Source of the DNA: Epiperipatus broadwayi
Taxonomy: Eukaryota > Onychophora > Udeonychophora > Euonychophora > Peripatidae
Assembly (NCBI GenBank): GCA_028023455.1
Contig: JAQFVV010012420.1
Span: forward strand, 6,153,770-6,217,769
Length of the DNA: 64,000 bases
Direction of reading: 5' to 3'
The number at the start of each line of letters is the position of its first letter. Within the stretch, counting starts at the first letter, position 1. The notes below the pieces were generated by a model, which saw only the letters and a program-made list of their open reading frames with translations, made no database searches and was not told where the DNA came from. This document shows positions 37,286 through 49,921 of the stretch, in pieces. The translations under genes and the position numbers were made by a program.

Positions 37286-38700
37286 TATTTAAATATTCTA
37301 ATTTATAGTAATATTTATTAAGGTTATAACCTTAAGACTATGCGCCTGAAAAAATGACAGTAGGGACCTCTGTAAATCTTTAACACAAGATTTATTTAAA
37401 AGACAAGCGTGGCACACATTATTATTAATAATTTATTTAAAAATTAAATTTATTTCTAAAATATTGCCTCATAATTACAGTAATTCTATATGTAATGAAA
37501 TTTTTCTTTATCAATGATATTGTACAGAGCTCATACATGTTATTCAGTTTAAGTAGCATTAGAATACCCATTTCTGGAATATGAAATCCTAAGATTGATT
37601 CTGTTCCTATGCTCCTGTGTAAAACATTTTTAATAGCAATATTATTTTTTTATTATACCATGTTCTACCTTTACATATTTTATGAAATAGCTTTTTCTAT
37701 TTTTAATAAAGATATTTTATGCCATATTATCTTTTTAGATGTTTTACTAAACAGCTTTTCATTGAATATAGACCCAAGTTTGCTCTCTAATTAAAGACTC
37801 ATAATTGATCCATAATCCATACTACAGTTAAAATCTAAAGAAAACAGAATGAATAAAATATATAATTTTTAAAGAGATGTTATTAAATGCCAAAATATTT
37901 AATTCTTAGCAAATTTCATAATAACAATATTATTTTATGCAATTCTTTTGATTATAATAAAATCCCAACATGAATGCATTATTGAAAGTCTAAACAATAT
38001 ATCTAGTGGATCAAATCAGGTGTTTAATGATTTTTTTAAATAGTATCCAACATAACCTATAAATAAACTAAAGTGCAAAGGGTTTTAATGGCTTTTAAAA
38101 TTTATTGAATAAACAATCTAAATATGAAAATTTTAAAATTCTTCTCATAAATAAAGCCTGGCTACTTCTCTAAATGTTAAACTATATGATAAAATGTAAT
38201 ATAGATATAATGTAACTTAGCTATTAATAAGTGTTAAAAAATTAAATAATAAAGTACTGCATGTCTTTTTTTATTGAACAAAAACAAGAAGCTATTTTTG
38301 TTAATAGAAAATATAAACAAGTTATTTGTGAAAAATTCTGAACTAAAAGTCTCTAATGGATTTCTAAAACAAATATTTTTAACACATTGGTGCTAATAGA
38401 ATGAAATAGTTTCATCAGCCATAATATTCAAAGTTGACATAGTTTGGTAGTTGTAATGAAATATAAAAATTACATCAATAAACAATATAAGATGCTTGTC
38501 TTATAGATAAAGATTCCATTGGATGGCACCATTTTCAAGCTAAAACTATAAAATATGACCATTCCCAGGCCATTGATTATAATAATTTTGCTGTGTTTTT
38601 TTGTAATGCAAAAATAAAAATGAAACAAAATCATCTTTTATAAATATTATTTTTTATTAACGTATACAATTTAAATGATAATAATAAATGTAAAATAAAA
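37285..38700. other. AT-rich stretch, no gene seen
   Basis: Frames of about 60 codons near 37609-37794 are low complexity. Nothing recognised. Confidence 0.5.
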
Positions 38701-38718
38701 TCAACAAATTACAATTTG

Positions 38719-38862
38719 ATTCGTGTTTTTTCTATCGTATATTTTTTTAATTGTGTTACGGCTTTTTTTTATCAATTTTCTATCGGATATTTTTTTACTT
38801 GTGTTACGGCTTTTTTTTATCAATTTTCTATCGGATATTTTTTTACTTGTGTTACGACTTTT
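38719..38862. repeat. 48-bp minisatellite, about three units
   Basis: TTCTATCG(T/G)ATATTTTTTTA.TTGTGTTACG repeats at exactly 48-bp spacing; GTGTTACG occurs at 38753, 38801 and 38849. Units 2 and 3 are almost identical and the first is more diverged. Confidence 0.9.
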
Positions 38863-39029
38863 TTGTTGTTGTTGTTTTAACTAAAAAATAGTAATCATAA
38901 TAAAAAGTAAAATTTCTTAGTCTATTTTTTATTTTTTTAATCTTCGTTTTACATTTTTTTTTTTTTTTTTACAAACAAAGAGATATTATGGCTATTTTTT
39001 ACTTGAAATAGAATGACAATAAAAAGTAA

Positions 39030-39152
39030 AAGTTGTTACTGTTAGTTTTAGGGTTAGGTTTAGGGTTAGTTTTAGGGTTAGGTTTAGAGTTAGTTTTAGG
39101 TTTAGGGTTAGTTTTAGGTTTAGTTTTATAGTTATGGTTAGTTTTAGGGTTA
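39030..39152 (+). repeat. Degenerate telomere-like (TTAGGG)n tract
   Basis: TTTTAGGGTTAGG and TTTAGGGTTAG type units recur irregularly for about 120 bp, with variant GTTTTAGG and TTAGAG units. Read on the minus strand it translates as a chance LTLKLTLN repeat. It resembles decayed interstitial telomeric sequence or an unrelated satellite that converged on TTAGGG. Confidence 0.75.
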
Positions 39153-39689
39153 ATGTTCTGTTGTTTGTAATGCTAAAATAAAAAAATTCAAAATCGTAAC
39201 CATACTCAGACAAAATAAAGAAAGTCAAACTTTTTTAAATAACAACAAACACATATAAATGTCTTCTTTACTTACTAAACATGTTTATAATATTTGCTTT
39301 TTATGAAATTTACAAAAAAAACATGTATATTTGTACTTTTCTTACTGGATATTTTTTTGGTACCGCTCTTTTTTACTTCCAAAATATACACACAGTGTCT
39401 CATGGAATGTTACGAACAGTACGTTACTTGACACATTATCTAATTGCAACTCACTAAAAACATATATATTTAACATTTTCCCAATTAAAACTTCAATACA
39501 GTACATTGTAAAAAGTCTTAGAATTATTACTTTAAAAAATCTGAACATTTCAATACTTTAAAATAAAAAAAAATACAATGAAAACATTTTCATCCAATTC
39601 AAATACAAACTCTCTCATCAAGCCATAACTATTTCATAAACTGTGCAAATTCGGAAAATGTAATTGCTGCAATATGACATACATGCTGT

Positions 39690-39795
39690 ACTGTGATGCG
39701 ACATAGTGGCCTGCATTCTGTAGCACAACAAAAAAGTTGTATTGTAGAAAACGTGGGTTTGAACGTGTCGGCCGCAGATACAGCATTTTTATGTG
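39690..39795 (+). repeat. Possible tRNA-derived SINE head
   Basis: GCGACATAGTGG resembles an A-box (TGGCNNAGTGG) and GGGTTTGAACGTG, about 60 bases later, resembles a B-box. The block is GC-richer than its surroundings. No second copy was seen in the window and cloverleaf pairing is not evident, so the assignment is tentative. Confidence 0.35.
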
Positions 39796-40171
39796 TTTTG
39801 GCGTGAAAACCGTGCCATAGAATGGCATCTTTAGCTATAAGATGAGTACCCTATATAAATATGATTTAAAGTATAAGACTATATATAATAAATTATAGTT
39901 TCTAACAGTGGAATAACATGCACATAAAAAATTAAATAATGGTTTAAACATTTTATTATTAAAGGAATATAATTTTATTAATAGAAAACAGGAATAAGTT
40001 TATGCATGAGAAATTTTGATAAGTTATTAAACAAACAAGAACTCTTATTAAAATGCTAGTTAAAGTTGATCTAAATATTGGTAAAGAAGTTTAAGAGTTA
40101 CATCAGCTTTTACAACTATTGTAGTTGAGAAAGAACAATGGTGATAAGAGAGTTACAATCTGTCTGTAGAT

Positions 40172-40255
40172 AATGGGTAAGCTTGTGGTTAAGACCTGTA
40201 AAGGTCCCTACCTTCACATTTTCAACCGCACATGCTTTAGGTTTATTGCCTTAGT
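40172..40255 (+). repeat. Possible degenerate S2 SINE
   Basis: TAAGCTTGTGGTTAAGACCTG resembles the S2 A-box region seen on the minus strand at 23906-24000, and GGTTTATTGCC stands where that copy has its B-box. The 3' tail is not recognisable. Low confidence. Confidence 0.35.
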
Positions 40256-40739
40256 AATATTACTTAAGCAAGTAAGTAAATTTAGAAATAGAATTGCTTA
40301 TATAATATCAGAGCTATCCTGAAAAGATGAAAGGGATGGTGTAATGTATTCATGGGTGTATTTGGTAGTGATGGTGGAGGTATTTTAAATATAATCACTT
40401 AGATATTTAAAATAATTATTTTATTTGGAGATATTTCCTATCTTTATTAGCAATTTTATAGGATTGTCCAAAAAATAATATAAAAACTCTTGAAAGAAAA
40501 AAATTAAACATTTTAAGTTTACAAAATTAAGGTATTATTTAATTATTGTTTCAAAAAATTATTTCAGTAAACATTAATTTGTTTCATTTTAATAATGTGT
40601 TTTAATCACTGGCTTTATTTAATAGAAATAAATAAATAAAACATCTAAGGTATTTAGTTAAATGACTAAAGCCATATTTTCAAGTTTTTCTTGAGAAAGT
40701 GCTGGGAAAAAATGTCTTTCAATTTACAATATTTATTTT

Positions 40740-42960
40740 ATAGAATGGAATTGGGCTCTAAAATTTACCTTGCCCAAAAGTGCCTTTTATTCATGTGATG
40801 GCTGGCAATGACTATGCAAATTAATCTGTGAACCAGAAATATGTTCATGTATAGAATATATTGATCCATTTTTTATGTTTGTTTGATATTTTGCAGTAAC
40901 AGTGTTTTAGATTTCATTTCAGAAATACTTTAAATCCATATTTAATTGTAGCTATCCAGTGAATTCTCCTCTTTACCATATTTTACCAGTGAAAATAATG
41001 AAATTGTTCTTTTTTAAAATGTGTTTAGCATAATACATAACTTAATTGGTTTCTATCTCTTCAAAAAAAACAGATCCCCAAGTTTACCATAAAACAACTT
41101 TCTAGGTAGTCTTACATTGTCATGCATTTTTTTTCTAAACCAATGAAGGTGTGATTTTATAATGGTAGATTTTATAGTATCACATTCGAAAATTCATAAA
41201 AACATTGATTGGTTTTGTGAAGTTGCCATTAAAATTTTATGGAGCATTTTTAAATGAAATTTTTCTAATATAGTGAGTGTCTGAATGTCATTTTCATACA
41301 ATAAATTAGATAAAATAACATCTCTATATATAGCTAATTTAGTTGCAGTAGTTATTTTCCTATGATAAAAGTTTATATTTTAACTTGTTAAAAGCAGTAG
41401 TACATTAGAGTTTGTGTTGTATCTAACATCTAAATCCATATTTTTATTTATAAAATTACCAAGGTATTTAAATTGCAACTGACAAAGAACTTGATTTTTT
41501 TAATTATTATACCATTCTTTGAGTGGTGCATTCAAAACATTAAGTATATTATTTAAATCATCTTTTGAACTGACAAAAATAAAACAGCAATCAGTATACA
41601 ATAAATAGAGAATCCATAAAGATGAATTTGTCACATTACAATTTCTACTATATGATCTGAATCTCATATAGATTTCTATTCTATTAAGATATCTATAAAA
41701 AATTTCAAGGACAACTGCTAAACATTGAAAACAATGTTAGACAAAGTATATTTTTCATTTAAAACCAGTTTTCATTTCAAATGCTTCAGATTTTAAATGT
41801 GTAGTAAAAATATTTCCTTTCATTTTTCCACATAGAAGCTATATAAGGTGATTACATTTTGGGGGACAATCACCTGATTTCAAATAATAGCACAAACCTG
41901 TTCGATTAACTGAATCAAATGTTTTGACAAAATCAGTAGAAGTAATATATTAATCATTCTTTTGTTTCTAAAAGTTTTCTTGTCTTTGCCTGGCAACAAA
42001 AACCATAACTATAGTGCTTTTTGATGCTCTAAAACAATATTGAGTCTCTTGTAAACATCCATTTATGATTGGAAATTACCCATTTAATAAGTCCTTGAAA
42101 GAATCTTTGCTATAATGTATAATAATGATATTCTATAATACTAATTATCAAAATCTTATCTATTCAATTTATTTTTAAAAATTGAAACAATAAAAGGATT
42201 TTTAAGATCAAGCAGTACTACTTCATGGGTCTTTATATAATAGTAAGAAAATTCCAATATTTTTGAAGATATCATAACCACATTTAAAAAATTTTCAAGA
42301 TTCTCTATCAGGATCTACAGCCTTTCCTTTTTTATGATTACAACAAACTATTATGATTTCACTAAGATGGAAATATATGTTCAATTTTAAAAGAGTAAAG
42401 GATATATTATTAAAAGTCATTTATCTCAGTTCTTGTATCATTATTCAAAATCTGATCAAAATACTTCTCACGTCTGTTCAAAATATCATTATGGTTCTAT
42501 AAGAGAGTGTCATTACTAGATTTAATAAGATTGTGATATTATTTTTCTGGACCACATATTGCTTTCTGTGCATCAAAAATATTTAAGAGTGACCATATTT
42601 AGCTCATATATGTTTGTGTGTTTTTTTTGCAGTTGTGATCCATTAATAATTTTAAAACCATTTTGTCAGTAATTCAATTTCAACCTTCAGTTTTTTTTGT
42701 TTTTTTTTACATTTTTTTTATTATTCTGGTAAGAAAAAAAAGCACTTGTTCCTTTTAAATAAATGACTAATAATGAGATAATCATTAAAACATCAGTTAT
42801 GATTCTCCTTTTTAGTGAACCCAAGAATATATTTACTTGTATTCATAACATATTCCTTAAGAAAATTCCAAGTTTCAATAAAATGACAATCTTCATCTTT
42901 AAGTTCAACCAAAAATTCATAACGATCATGTTTCATTAAAATCTATTGTTAATTCTAGAA
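40740..42960 (-). mobile_element. CR1/jockey-like LINE relic, copy B
   Basis: Paralogue of the 27320-28995 element, more complete at its 5' side. Minus-strand frames near 42960-42720 read YEFLVELKDEDCHFIETW and NFLKEYVMNTSKYILGF, then KKENHN. This matches the linker between endonuclease and reverse transcriptase in craniofacial-development-protein-2-like LINE proteins. ILNRREKYFDQILNND (about 42490-42435) matches the conserved RWxEHFxxLLN position. Further blocks align at nucleotide level with copy A to about 40760. The endonuclease is missing and the frame is destroyed. It abuts a plus-strand Penelope-like fragment at its 5' side. Confidence 0.65.
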
Positions 42961-43009
42961 ATTCACCTTGCTAAAATTTGTCAAGATTTCTTCTCTAGAT
43001 CCATAGTTA

Positions 43010-44050
43010 TTTAGCATACAAGATGCAATCCTTTGTCAAAAATTCTAAGCAATATTTGGAATTAATCAGAAATATGAAAGTTGAGCAAAGTGATATATTG
43101 GTATTGTGGAAAGTTTATTTATAAATGCATCATGTAGTAAATCATTCTCTATTGTAGGGGGGAAATTAAATGCTAATTATAGTTTATTTACAATAGAACT
43201 CTTAACATTCTTCATTACAACAACATACTTTGAATACAGAATTCTTCCAACAAAGTGAAGCAATAACAATGGGTTCACCAATCTCACTTCTGATTAGCAA
43301 CATTTTTATGAAAGACATGAAACCACAGCCATAAATAATACTCATATTAATCTAATATCTGCCTTCTCTATGTTAGTCCTTCATTTGTTATATGGTTGTG
43401 ATGAATCACTTCTGAATATACATTAGTAACAACTTTCCAACAATTATATTTACAATAGAATCAGAACAAGTACAAAAATTAGTATTTTTACAAGTTCTTG
43501 AGACAAGACTTTCCCATGGCAAAATCAAAACACACAGGAAAATATTTAGCATTTACATCTAGTCATGACAGAACAGAAACAATGGAGCTATATTATCATA
43601 AGAAACAGCAAAATAGTATATTCAGAAACCAGTGATTTAAAAAAGATCTACATAGAAAAAAAATGAAGATTCATTGTCTATCATCTATCATTAAGAATGC
43701 CTCAAATAGAAAATAAAAAAATATCAAAGTAAAAAACAGTATAATATCAGAATGGCTTTTAATGCCATAACACACTGTGAAGAATCCTAAGCTAACACAA
43801 TCTAAACTTGCAATGAAGAAAAATAAAAACTGCATCTATATAATATCATATGAATGTGAAAGGATGCATATTAGTGCAACAAGTCACTCATCAAAAAGTG
43901 AATAAAGAAGCAAATCCTGATGATTAACAAAAACAGATGTATCTAAATTAAGCAGTTCATGTATGCACCAATAGAAAGACAAGAATATTGGACAGAGATG
44001 AAAAAGCACAAAGGAACACTCAAGCTGTTCTTGTGGTATTGGAAAATAAC
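43010..44050 (+). pseudogene. Penelope-like element fragment, reverse transcriptase plus GIY-YIG remnant (PLE-3)
   Basis: Plus-strand frames give FVKNSKQYLELIRNMKVEQ and SDILV (43030-43115), corresponding to the finger/palm block that normally continues SFDVVSLFT. Next is LLTFFITTTYFEYR (about 43198-43240) and AITMGSPISLLISNIFM (43260-43310), the diagnostic TTYFxF...AMGSPxSPxxANxxM block of Penelope-like elements. Near 43826-43885 NCIYIISYECERMHISATSH resembles the GIY-YIG nuclease start (VYxIPCxxCxKxYIGxT) with key positions altered. The YVDD region is not recoverable by eye. Family role: a reverse transcriptase joined to a GIY-YIG endonuclease that mobilises the element. Stops and frameshifts make it dead. 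It belongs to a different lineage from PLE-1 and PLE-2. Confidence 0.65.
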
Positions 44051-44059
44051 CCAATAAAT

Positions 44060-45000
44060 CTATTTAGCATGGTATTTCATTTTGAAAATCATTTATTATT
44101 CTTTCTCTTAAGGAAAAGTGGAAAAAATCAAGAGGACATACATTATTTCTACTGATTAGTCCCTTTGACAGAATAGCCTGGTTAGTTAAAACATAAACTT
44201 AAGTTCAATATTTATGAACCTAAAAGTCCAGTTTTGATTTTCATGTTGGTACTATCACTGGCCAGGCCAGTAACATCTAAAAAAGAGAACAAAAATACTA
44301 TTTAAAATATTGTATTTTATGCTAACCTGGGTTCTATTAGTAACAATTAAATGTACAAGTTTAGACTTGCCATGTCATGCACTATTGGGAGCATTGTTCA
44401 TACAACTCAATAAAGTTTTATGATGACAAGTAAGATATATAATAATTATTTATGATTTTTTTTTGAATGACACATGATATCTAACTTACCATAAAATATT
44501 AGAATTCAAATATTTTGCTCTTGCATGTATTATATTTTTTATATAATATTTTATAAATTGTAATGTATATATATATTATTCAAAACTTATTATTTATATA
44601 AATATTTATAATAACATAAATAAATAACCTTTTTTCTATACTAGATTTTGAAAACACGTGACCTTTTTTATAAATATATCCATATTTGAAAAGCAATTAT
44701 AATCACATTTCTTTGTGATATATATAGTACATATTTTTTTATATTATATATATAATTTTATTTTTTAAAAAAAACTTTTTTCTTTGTTATATAAATATAA
44801 TAAAATAAAAATACATAATTTTAGTGATATATTTGAAAAATATTAAACCAAAAAAAGGATAATTATGAAACCTTAAATCTTAATGAAATATCTATAAAGA
44901 CAATTTTACCTCAATTACACAACATAAAAATAAAAAAATTGTGGGAATGGATAGCATACCCATAAGTGATATACACATTTCATATTAAAATATATATTTA
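44060..45000. other. AT-rich spacer, no gene seen
   Basis: No coding similarity; long A/T runs and TA tracts between 44500 and 44800. Confidence 0.5.
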
Positions 45001-45009
45001 TTTATTTAT

Positions 45010-46110
45010 CTCTGCAATGTAAGACTTATCCTCGTTTATGGAAAGAAACAAAAGTAATACCTAATCAAAAGAAAAGGCTCTGGACAGAAGACAAATAAAT
45101 ATAGACCTACATCTCTTCTTTGTATTCCAATTAAAATGTTTGACAAATGACTTCATAAACATTTATTTACTCATCTGTCCAAATAATTTTCTAATTATCA
45201 TCTTGAATTTGTATTAGAAAAATTAATAAATACAAATTTATTCACAATCAATGATATAATAATATGAATTTTGATTAACAACTAGATGTTATTTATGTTG
45301 ATTTAAGTAAAGCCTATGACAGAGTGTGTCACAATGCTTTATTATTTAAATTTTCCAAACATATATTATTTATAAGTCTGATTTAGATTTTTAGGTCTTA
45401 TTTATTAGAGATTGTATTTGTTCTATCTGTGAAATACCACAAGGTAGTGTATTAAGTCCTTAACTATTTTTACTTCAAATTTGTATTATTTTGTAAATAG
45501 TAAAAATATTCTTTACTATTCTGATGTTATAAAAATATTTGAAACAATTTCTAATTTGTCAGATCATTTAGACTTTAGAATATGCTAGAAAGTTTCCATA
45601 GATGGCATATTAAGAATATGTTTATAAATATTGTCAAATGTAAACTTGTATTTTTTACTAATCCATTGACTAAGGTAATATTTACAATGACTTGGAAATA
45701 ATTTGCTCTAGCAAAGGATTATTTATAGCATGTTTTTATAGTGTGGCAAAAACCTATGAAAAATTAAGACCTATTGTAAGGATAAATAATAGTTTTAATT
45801 CACACACTATATTGATGCTATATGCTTCAATGTGGGTCTGTTATATGGAATTTTGACACTATCTAATATACTAATATGATTCAGAATGTTCTACATAAAT
45901 TCCAAAAACTGATATTATTTAGAAAGAAATCAGGAAATTTAAATAATTTATTTAATATAGGGTGGGAAATCGCAGATATGTCCATCAAGTAGAGCTCTCA
46001 CAAGCTTTCAATCTATTCCTTGTATATTTTTCAAAACATATAAGAAGGTTTAAGTAAAATACAATATTTTTTCTCTTCAACCTTTACTATAGTTCTATTT
46101 TCATTCTATC
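45010..46110 (+). pseudogene. Non-LTR (jockey/CR1-type) reverse transcriptase pseudogene
   Basis: Plus-strand blocks occur in canonical order. PRLWKETKVIPNQKK (about 45028-45075) corresponds to WKxAxVxPIxKK, and a PTSLLCIPIKMF-like block follows near 45105-45140. VIYVDLSKAYDRVCHNALL is at about 45291-45345. IPQGSVLSP (45434-45460) precedes a YSDVIKIFE segment (about 45515) in the FADD position with the first catalytic aspartate region altered. Palm-to-thumb blocks follow, with NVGLLYGI-like and a late KFQKLILFRKKSGNL segment near 45900. Multiple frameshifts and stops. The sequence differs from CR1 copies A and B, so it is a third LINE lineage. Confidence 0.65.
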
Positions 46111-46880
46111 AGAGCTACAATATTTCAACAATATGACTACAGAATTAACCTGAGGGCATTTTTTTGCTTTTATAGTGTTTTTTTTGCATTAATCTATGAA
46201 GCTGGGGGCATTTTATTTGTTTTTAGTGATTTTTGTAGATGAAAATACACTAGAAAAAATTTAATTCAAATTTTATTTTGTTTTATTATTATTACTGATT
46301 TTTAAAAAACACACATTGAAAAAAAAAAAACTTTGTTGATGAAAAAAAACCACTTTTTCACATATACTCACAGAGATTATTTTTTTCCAATTTGATGTCA
46401 TTGTGACAATACACATTTACTGTGGGTGTGAAAAGACCTTCTATCTTTTCTATGTTGCAGCTTTAGTACTCAAGTACCTTTATCACATATATTTTTAACA
46501 ATCAACAACTTCCTTGACACATAACTTTAAAACCTGTAGAAAATGAGAACCATAAATTTTTTTTTGGATTTCATAATTATAATTGTAAAAGAAAAATCAC
46601 CATTCACATACATACACACACACACTTTCATCTATATCTCAGATAATAACTATTACACATCCAAAAAGAAAGATTGTGATAATTTTTGTTTAAACATAAA
46701 AGTAAGTAAACTCCCCACACTAACTGATACATAATGGAAAACATTCCACTGATTATGGCATGAATAATAATTTCAGTAATATTATAAGAAGCTAAGAAAT
46801 AAATATTAAAAGTAGCTTCACTTTTTTATATTAAGGATCTTAAACCATCAAAGGCTTTTTATTCATTTAAAAGCAAACTT
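46110..46880. other. AT-rich spacer, no gene seen
   Basis: Two similar ~70-bp blocks near 46150-46250 (GGGGCATTTT...TTTTTAGTG) suggest a small duplication. Nothing else recognised. Confidence 0.4.
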
Positions 46881-46884
46881 CTTT

Positions 46885-47200
46885 ATGCATTATATTACTC
46901 TTGTAATTTGGTTTTCTACTGTTGGCCAAATTATCACTCTGCTGGTAGGTTACATTAATTTTAGATATTTGTCCTCCTGTTAATAGTGGATGGGTAACTA
47001 GGATTGCTATGGGCTGTGTCCCTGGAAAACAAAACCTAAAAAATTTCCAAGACTTTTCCAGCCTAAATCCAAACATAACATTATGTACATTGAGGCAGAT
47101 GTGTTAATTACACCAAAAGCATTTGGGCTATCTGCACTTGGTAAAACATTAGATCCTGCTTTAAAGCAAATTTCAGAGTTACTTTGTACTCATGTCTAGT
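46885..47200. other. GC-richer block with protein-like frames, unassigned
   Basis: G+C is visibly higher than in flanking DNA. On plus, codons 47035-47199 read KPKKFPRLFQPKSKHNIM, then YIEADVLITPKAFGLSALG, then KTLDPALKQISELLCTHV and stop. On minus, 47076-46867 is open for 69 codons. I recognise neither. It could be a retrocopied gene fragment or part of an unknown element. Confidence 0.35.
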
Positions 47201-48825
47201 ATTTATTTACTTTTGCAATAACAATTTAAAGGAATGATGTGATTAGTTTTAATTGATTAACTTATTTTCTTAGAAACGCCCTTTTGTTTTAAGTTTTTTA
47301 ATATAAAAAATAAGAGTAAATATTATTTGTTTATTGGTTTGTACTAAATGTTTTTTTTTTTTAAAAAAAATATAAACTTTACTTTTAGTTTTTTCATGTC
47401 CTTGGACAATACAAATCTTTCAAAATTTATATTTAAGCTTGTTACCAAACTGATTTAATTCAGTTACATATTGCAATTTATTTTGTCGTTATCACAAAAA
47501 CAGCTCTTCAAACGTAACTTAGATAAATGCATTAAACCTACAAAAACTACTTGACGATAAAAATTATCACAACTTAATTTAATACCATTTATTTAACTGA
47601 TAATAGATATGAGTTTTAATTTTAATTTCAAATTAAAATCTGCATCGATTTTATCTGCTTCTATATCATTTTATCAAACAGACTTTAGTATTTATTTTTG
47701 CACTAAAAATTGTTTTGCCATTTAAAACTCAAGAGTGTTTTAAGAGTAATTCACATCAAAATTGGTTTCCGGAATATTTGATGAGCATATTAAAGATTTA
47801 TTCGAACCTCTCGAAAAATCAACGTTAAAAGGAATTACTTTAAAAAAGAAAAAAAGAACAAAACATTTTTTTATTTCATTAATAAAAAAAAAGCTTTAAT
47901 AGAATATTGATTGAAAATTTTCTTTTAATTTTATATTTACTAAACTTTAATAATACATTTATTATTAACACACAAAGTTTATTTTCTTTTTAAATAAAAA
48001 ATACTTAATTTACTCCAAAATTAGTAAAAAAAAAACAAACAACGATTTTTTTTTCTAAAAAAGTCAAAATTGTATTAGGTAAAGTTATCTTATGTCCTTT
48101 ATACAATCATCTCATTTTTATAAATATATCTAAATAATAAAATAATTAAAAAAAAATTTTTAAACAATGGCAGTCTTCAAGTCAGTTTTTTAAATAACTT
48201 ATTTATTACATCTATATATTAAAAATATTGATAAATCTGCTTATTAGTAAAAGATATTTAATATTAAATTGTTGTAAAATATTGAAAACAGTGGTAAATC
48301 ACTTTAGACAAAATTGCTCTGTAAACAATAAAAATAGTTTTAAATAGCAAATGCCTTTCTATCATGTCTTCCCATAGGGGCAAAGAAAATATTATTCAAA
48401 AATTAATTAATTAATTGCTAATGATCGTCCACTTAATGATTTTTATTTTTTGTTTTGTCCTTTATGTAGAAAATAAATAGATATGCCTTTACTGATTAAT
48501 AATATTTTTTTGATTATAAAGTGGATTCTGAAAAAAATATGTTAAACTTATTTGAAAACACTCAATTATTCGAAGAAAAAAAGTTAAACATACATTTAAA
48601 TTTCATGTCATGGACGTAGTAGACTGATTCACTAACCCATATATATATATTAAAATGTAGATTTTCACACACTATATATAAATAATATATCATCTGCGTT
48701 CATTTATGTATAATTTATTGCACTTAAAAAACATATGAATCTGAATAATTTCTGATTTTTATTATCTCATTTTTAAAATTTTTTATATTTGTTGTTGTTA
48801 TTGATGGAACTTTCAATCTTATCGA
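47200..48825. other. AT-rich stretch, no gene seen
   Basis: No coding similarity on either strand; contains homopolymer T/A pairs (for example 47351-47370) only. Confidence 0.5.
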
Positions 48826-48829
48826 CTAT

Positions 48830-49115
48830 TAACAAAAACCACTTCTCTCTCTTCATTTTTCTTATAAATAAAAACACAATAAAAAACAAATGACTCCCAT
48901 GATGCATTTTGTGCTGAACCAGCACTCATCAGTTGGCCCAGGTCACCATCTTCCATATATATCTTTATTACATAAAATGTATTTATGTATGGCAATTTTT
49001 CACATTTTCTTTTTCAACCGCCAAACTTACTCCACTCACAACATCGTTTTCATTCACTTTTGATAAACTTAACTGCATTTATCATTAATCATTCATTAAA
49101 CTAGAGTTTTTTTCT
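48830..49115 (-). repeat. Dispersed repeat R1
   Basis: On the minus strand: GTTGTGAGTGGAGTAAGTTTG, then ACCTGGGCCAACTGATGAG TGCTGGTTCAGCA, then GAGTCATTTGTTTTTTATT and a block of AGAGAGAGAAG. Aligns block by block with 26915-27200. Confidence 0.65.
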
Positions 49116-49189
49116 AGCGCAGATATATACTTTAATTCAAGTTAAAAATTAATGTATCTTATTTTTTTTATATTCACACACACATGGCT

Positions 49190-49325
49190 TTTTCACCTTT
49201 CTTTTTTGTATGTGTATTATCATTATTGATGTATTAACAAACTCTACTTCTCTCTCTTTTCATTTTTCATATAAATAAAGATGCAATAAAAGACAAATGA
49301 CCCCCAATATGCTTTCAATCTTGTT
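49190..49325 (-). repeat. Dispersed repeat R1, partial copy
   Basis: On minus: TTGGGGGTCATTTGTCTTTTATTGC followed by ATCTTTATTTATATGA and AAAGAGAGAGAAGTAGAG, matching the 3' half of the copies at 26915 and 48830. It lies about 80 bp from the latter in the same orientation. Confidence 0.6.
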
Positions 49326-49921
49326 ATATATGAATGCTTGCAATGCCTCTATAATTATTTTAGTTAATATTCATTATCCAGTTGATAGCTGATTATCCAG
49401 CAAAAATTTGGTATATTTATACAATAAGTCATACACAGATGAACTCAAATGATATATCATTTTATTGTACCATCTCTGATTAGATTTAATGTTGTATCTT
49501 TTTAAAAAAAAAATTATTGTCATGATTTTGTGTTATTAATTGTTTAAGATCTTCAAGTGATGTTTATCCTAATTTTGGTGTTATTGTAGCTACATTAGAA
49601 TACAAAGTAACATTCGTGATTTTTTTTTTATTATTTAAGCAATATAATAAGTAATTTAGTACATTTAGTTTATGTCTTGCTATAAAAATATTATATAAAT
49701 TTGAGCATATATTTTGATAGATTTTTGCTTTAACATTTTATTTTATTGCATATTTTAATAACAATAGGCTTAAACAAATAAATAACAAGTTATGCATTCA
49801 TATATATGTATGAATATATGTGTTAAAATATTTTCTTTTTAAAAATTAAAAGAAAACATTTTATTCAAGAATGTTAGTATGTTTATAAAACTAATTAAGT
49901 GGAATAATAACTCAATAAATT

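Noticed and set aside
38992-39228. Minus frame with regular LTLKLTLN repeats resembling a structural protein
   Set aside because: It is the translation of the telomere-like DNA repeat, so the periodicity is a property of the DNA.
39331-39561. Overlapping frames of 76 (plus) and 68 (minus) codons
   Set aside because: Both lie in AT-rich DNA with no motif; likely chance.
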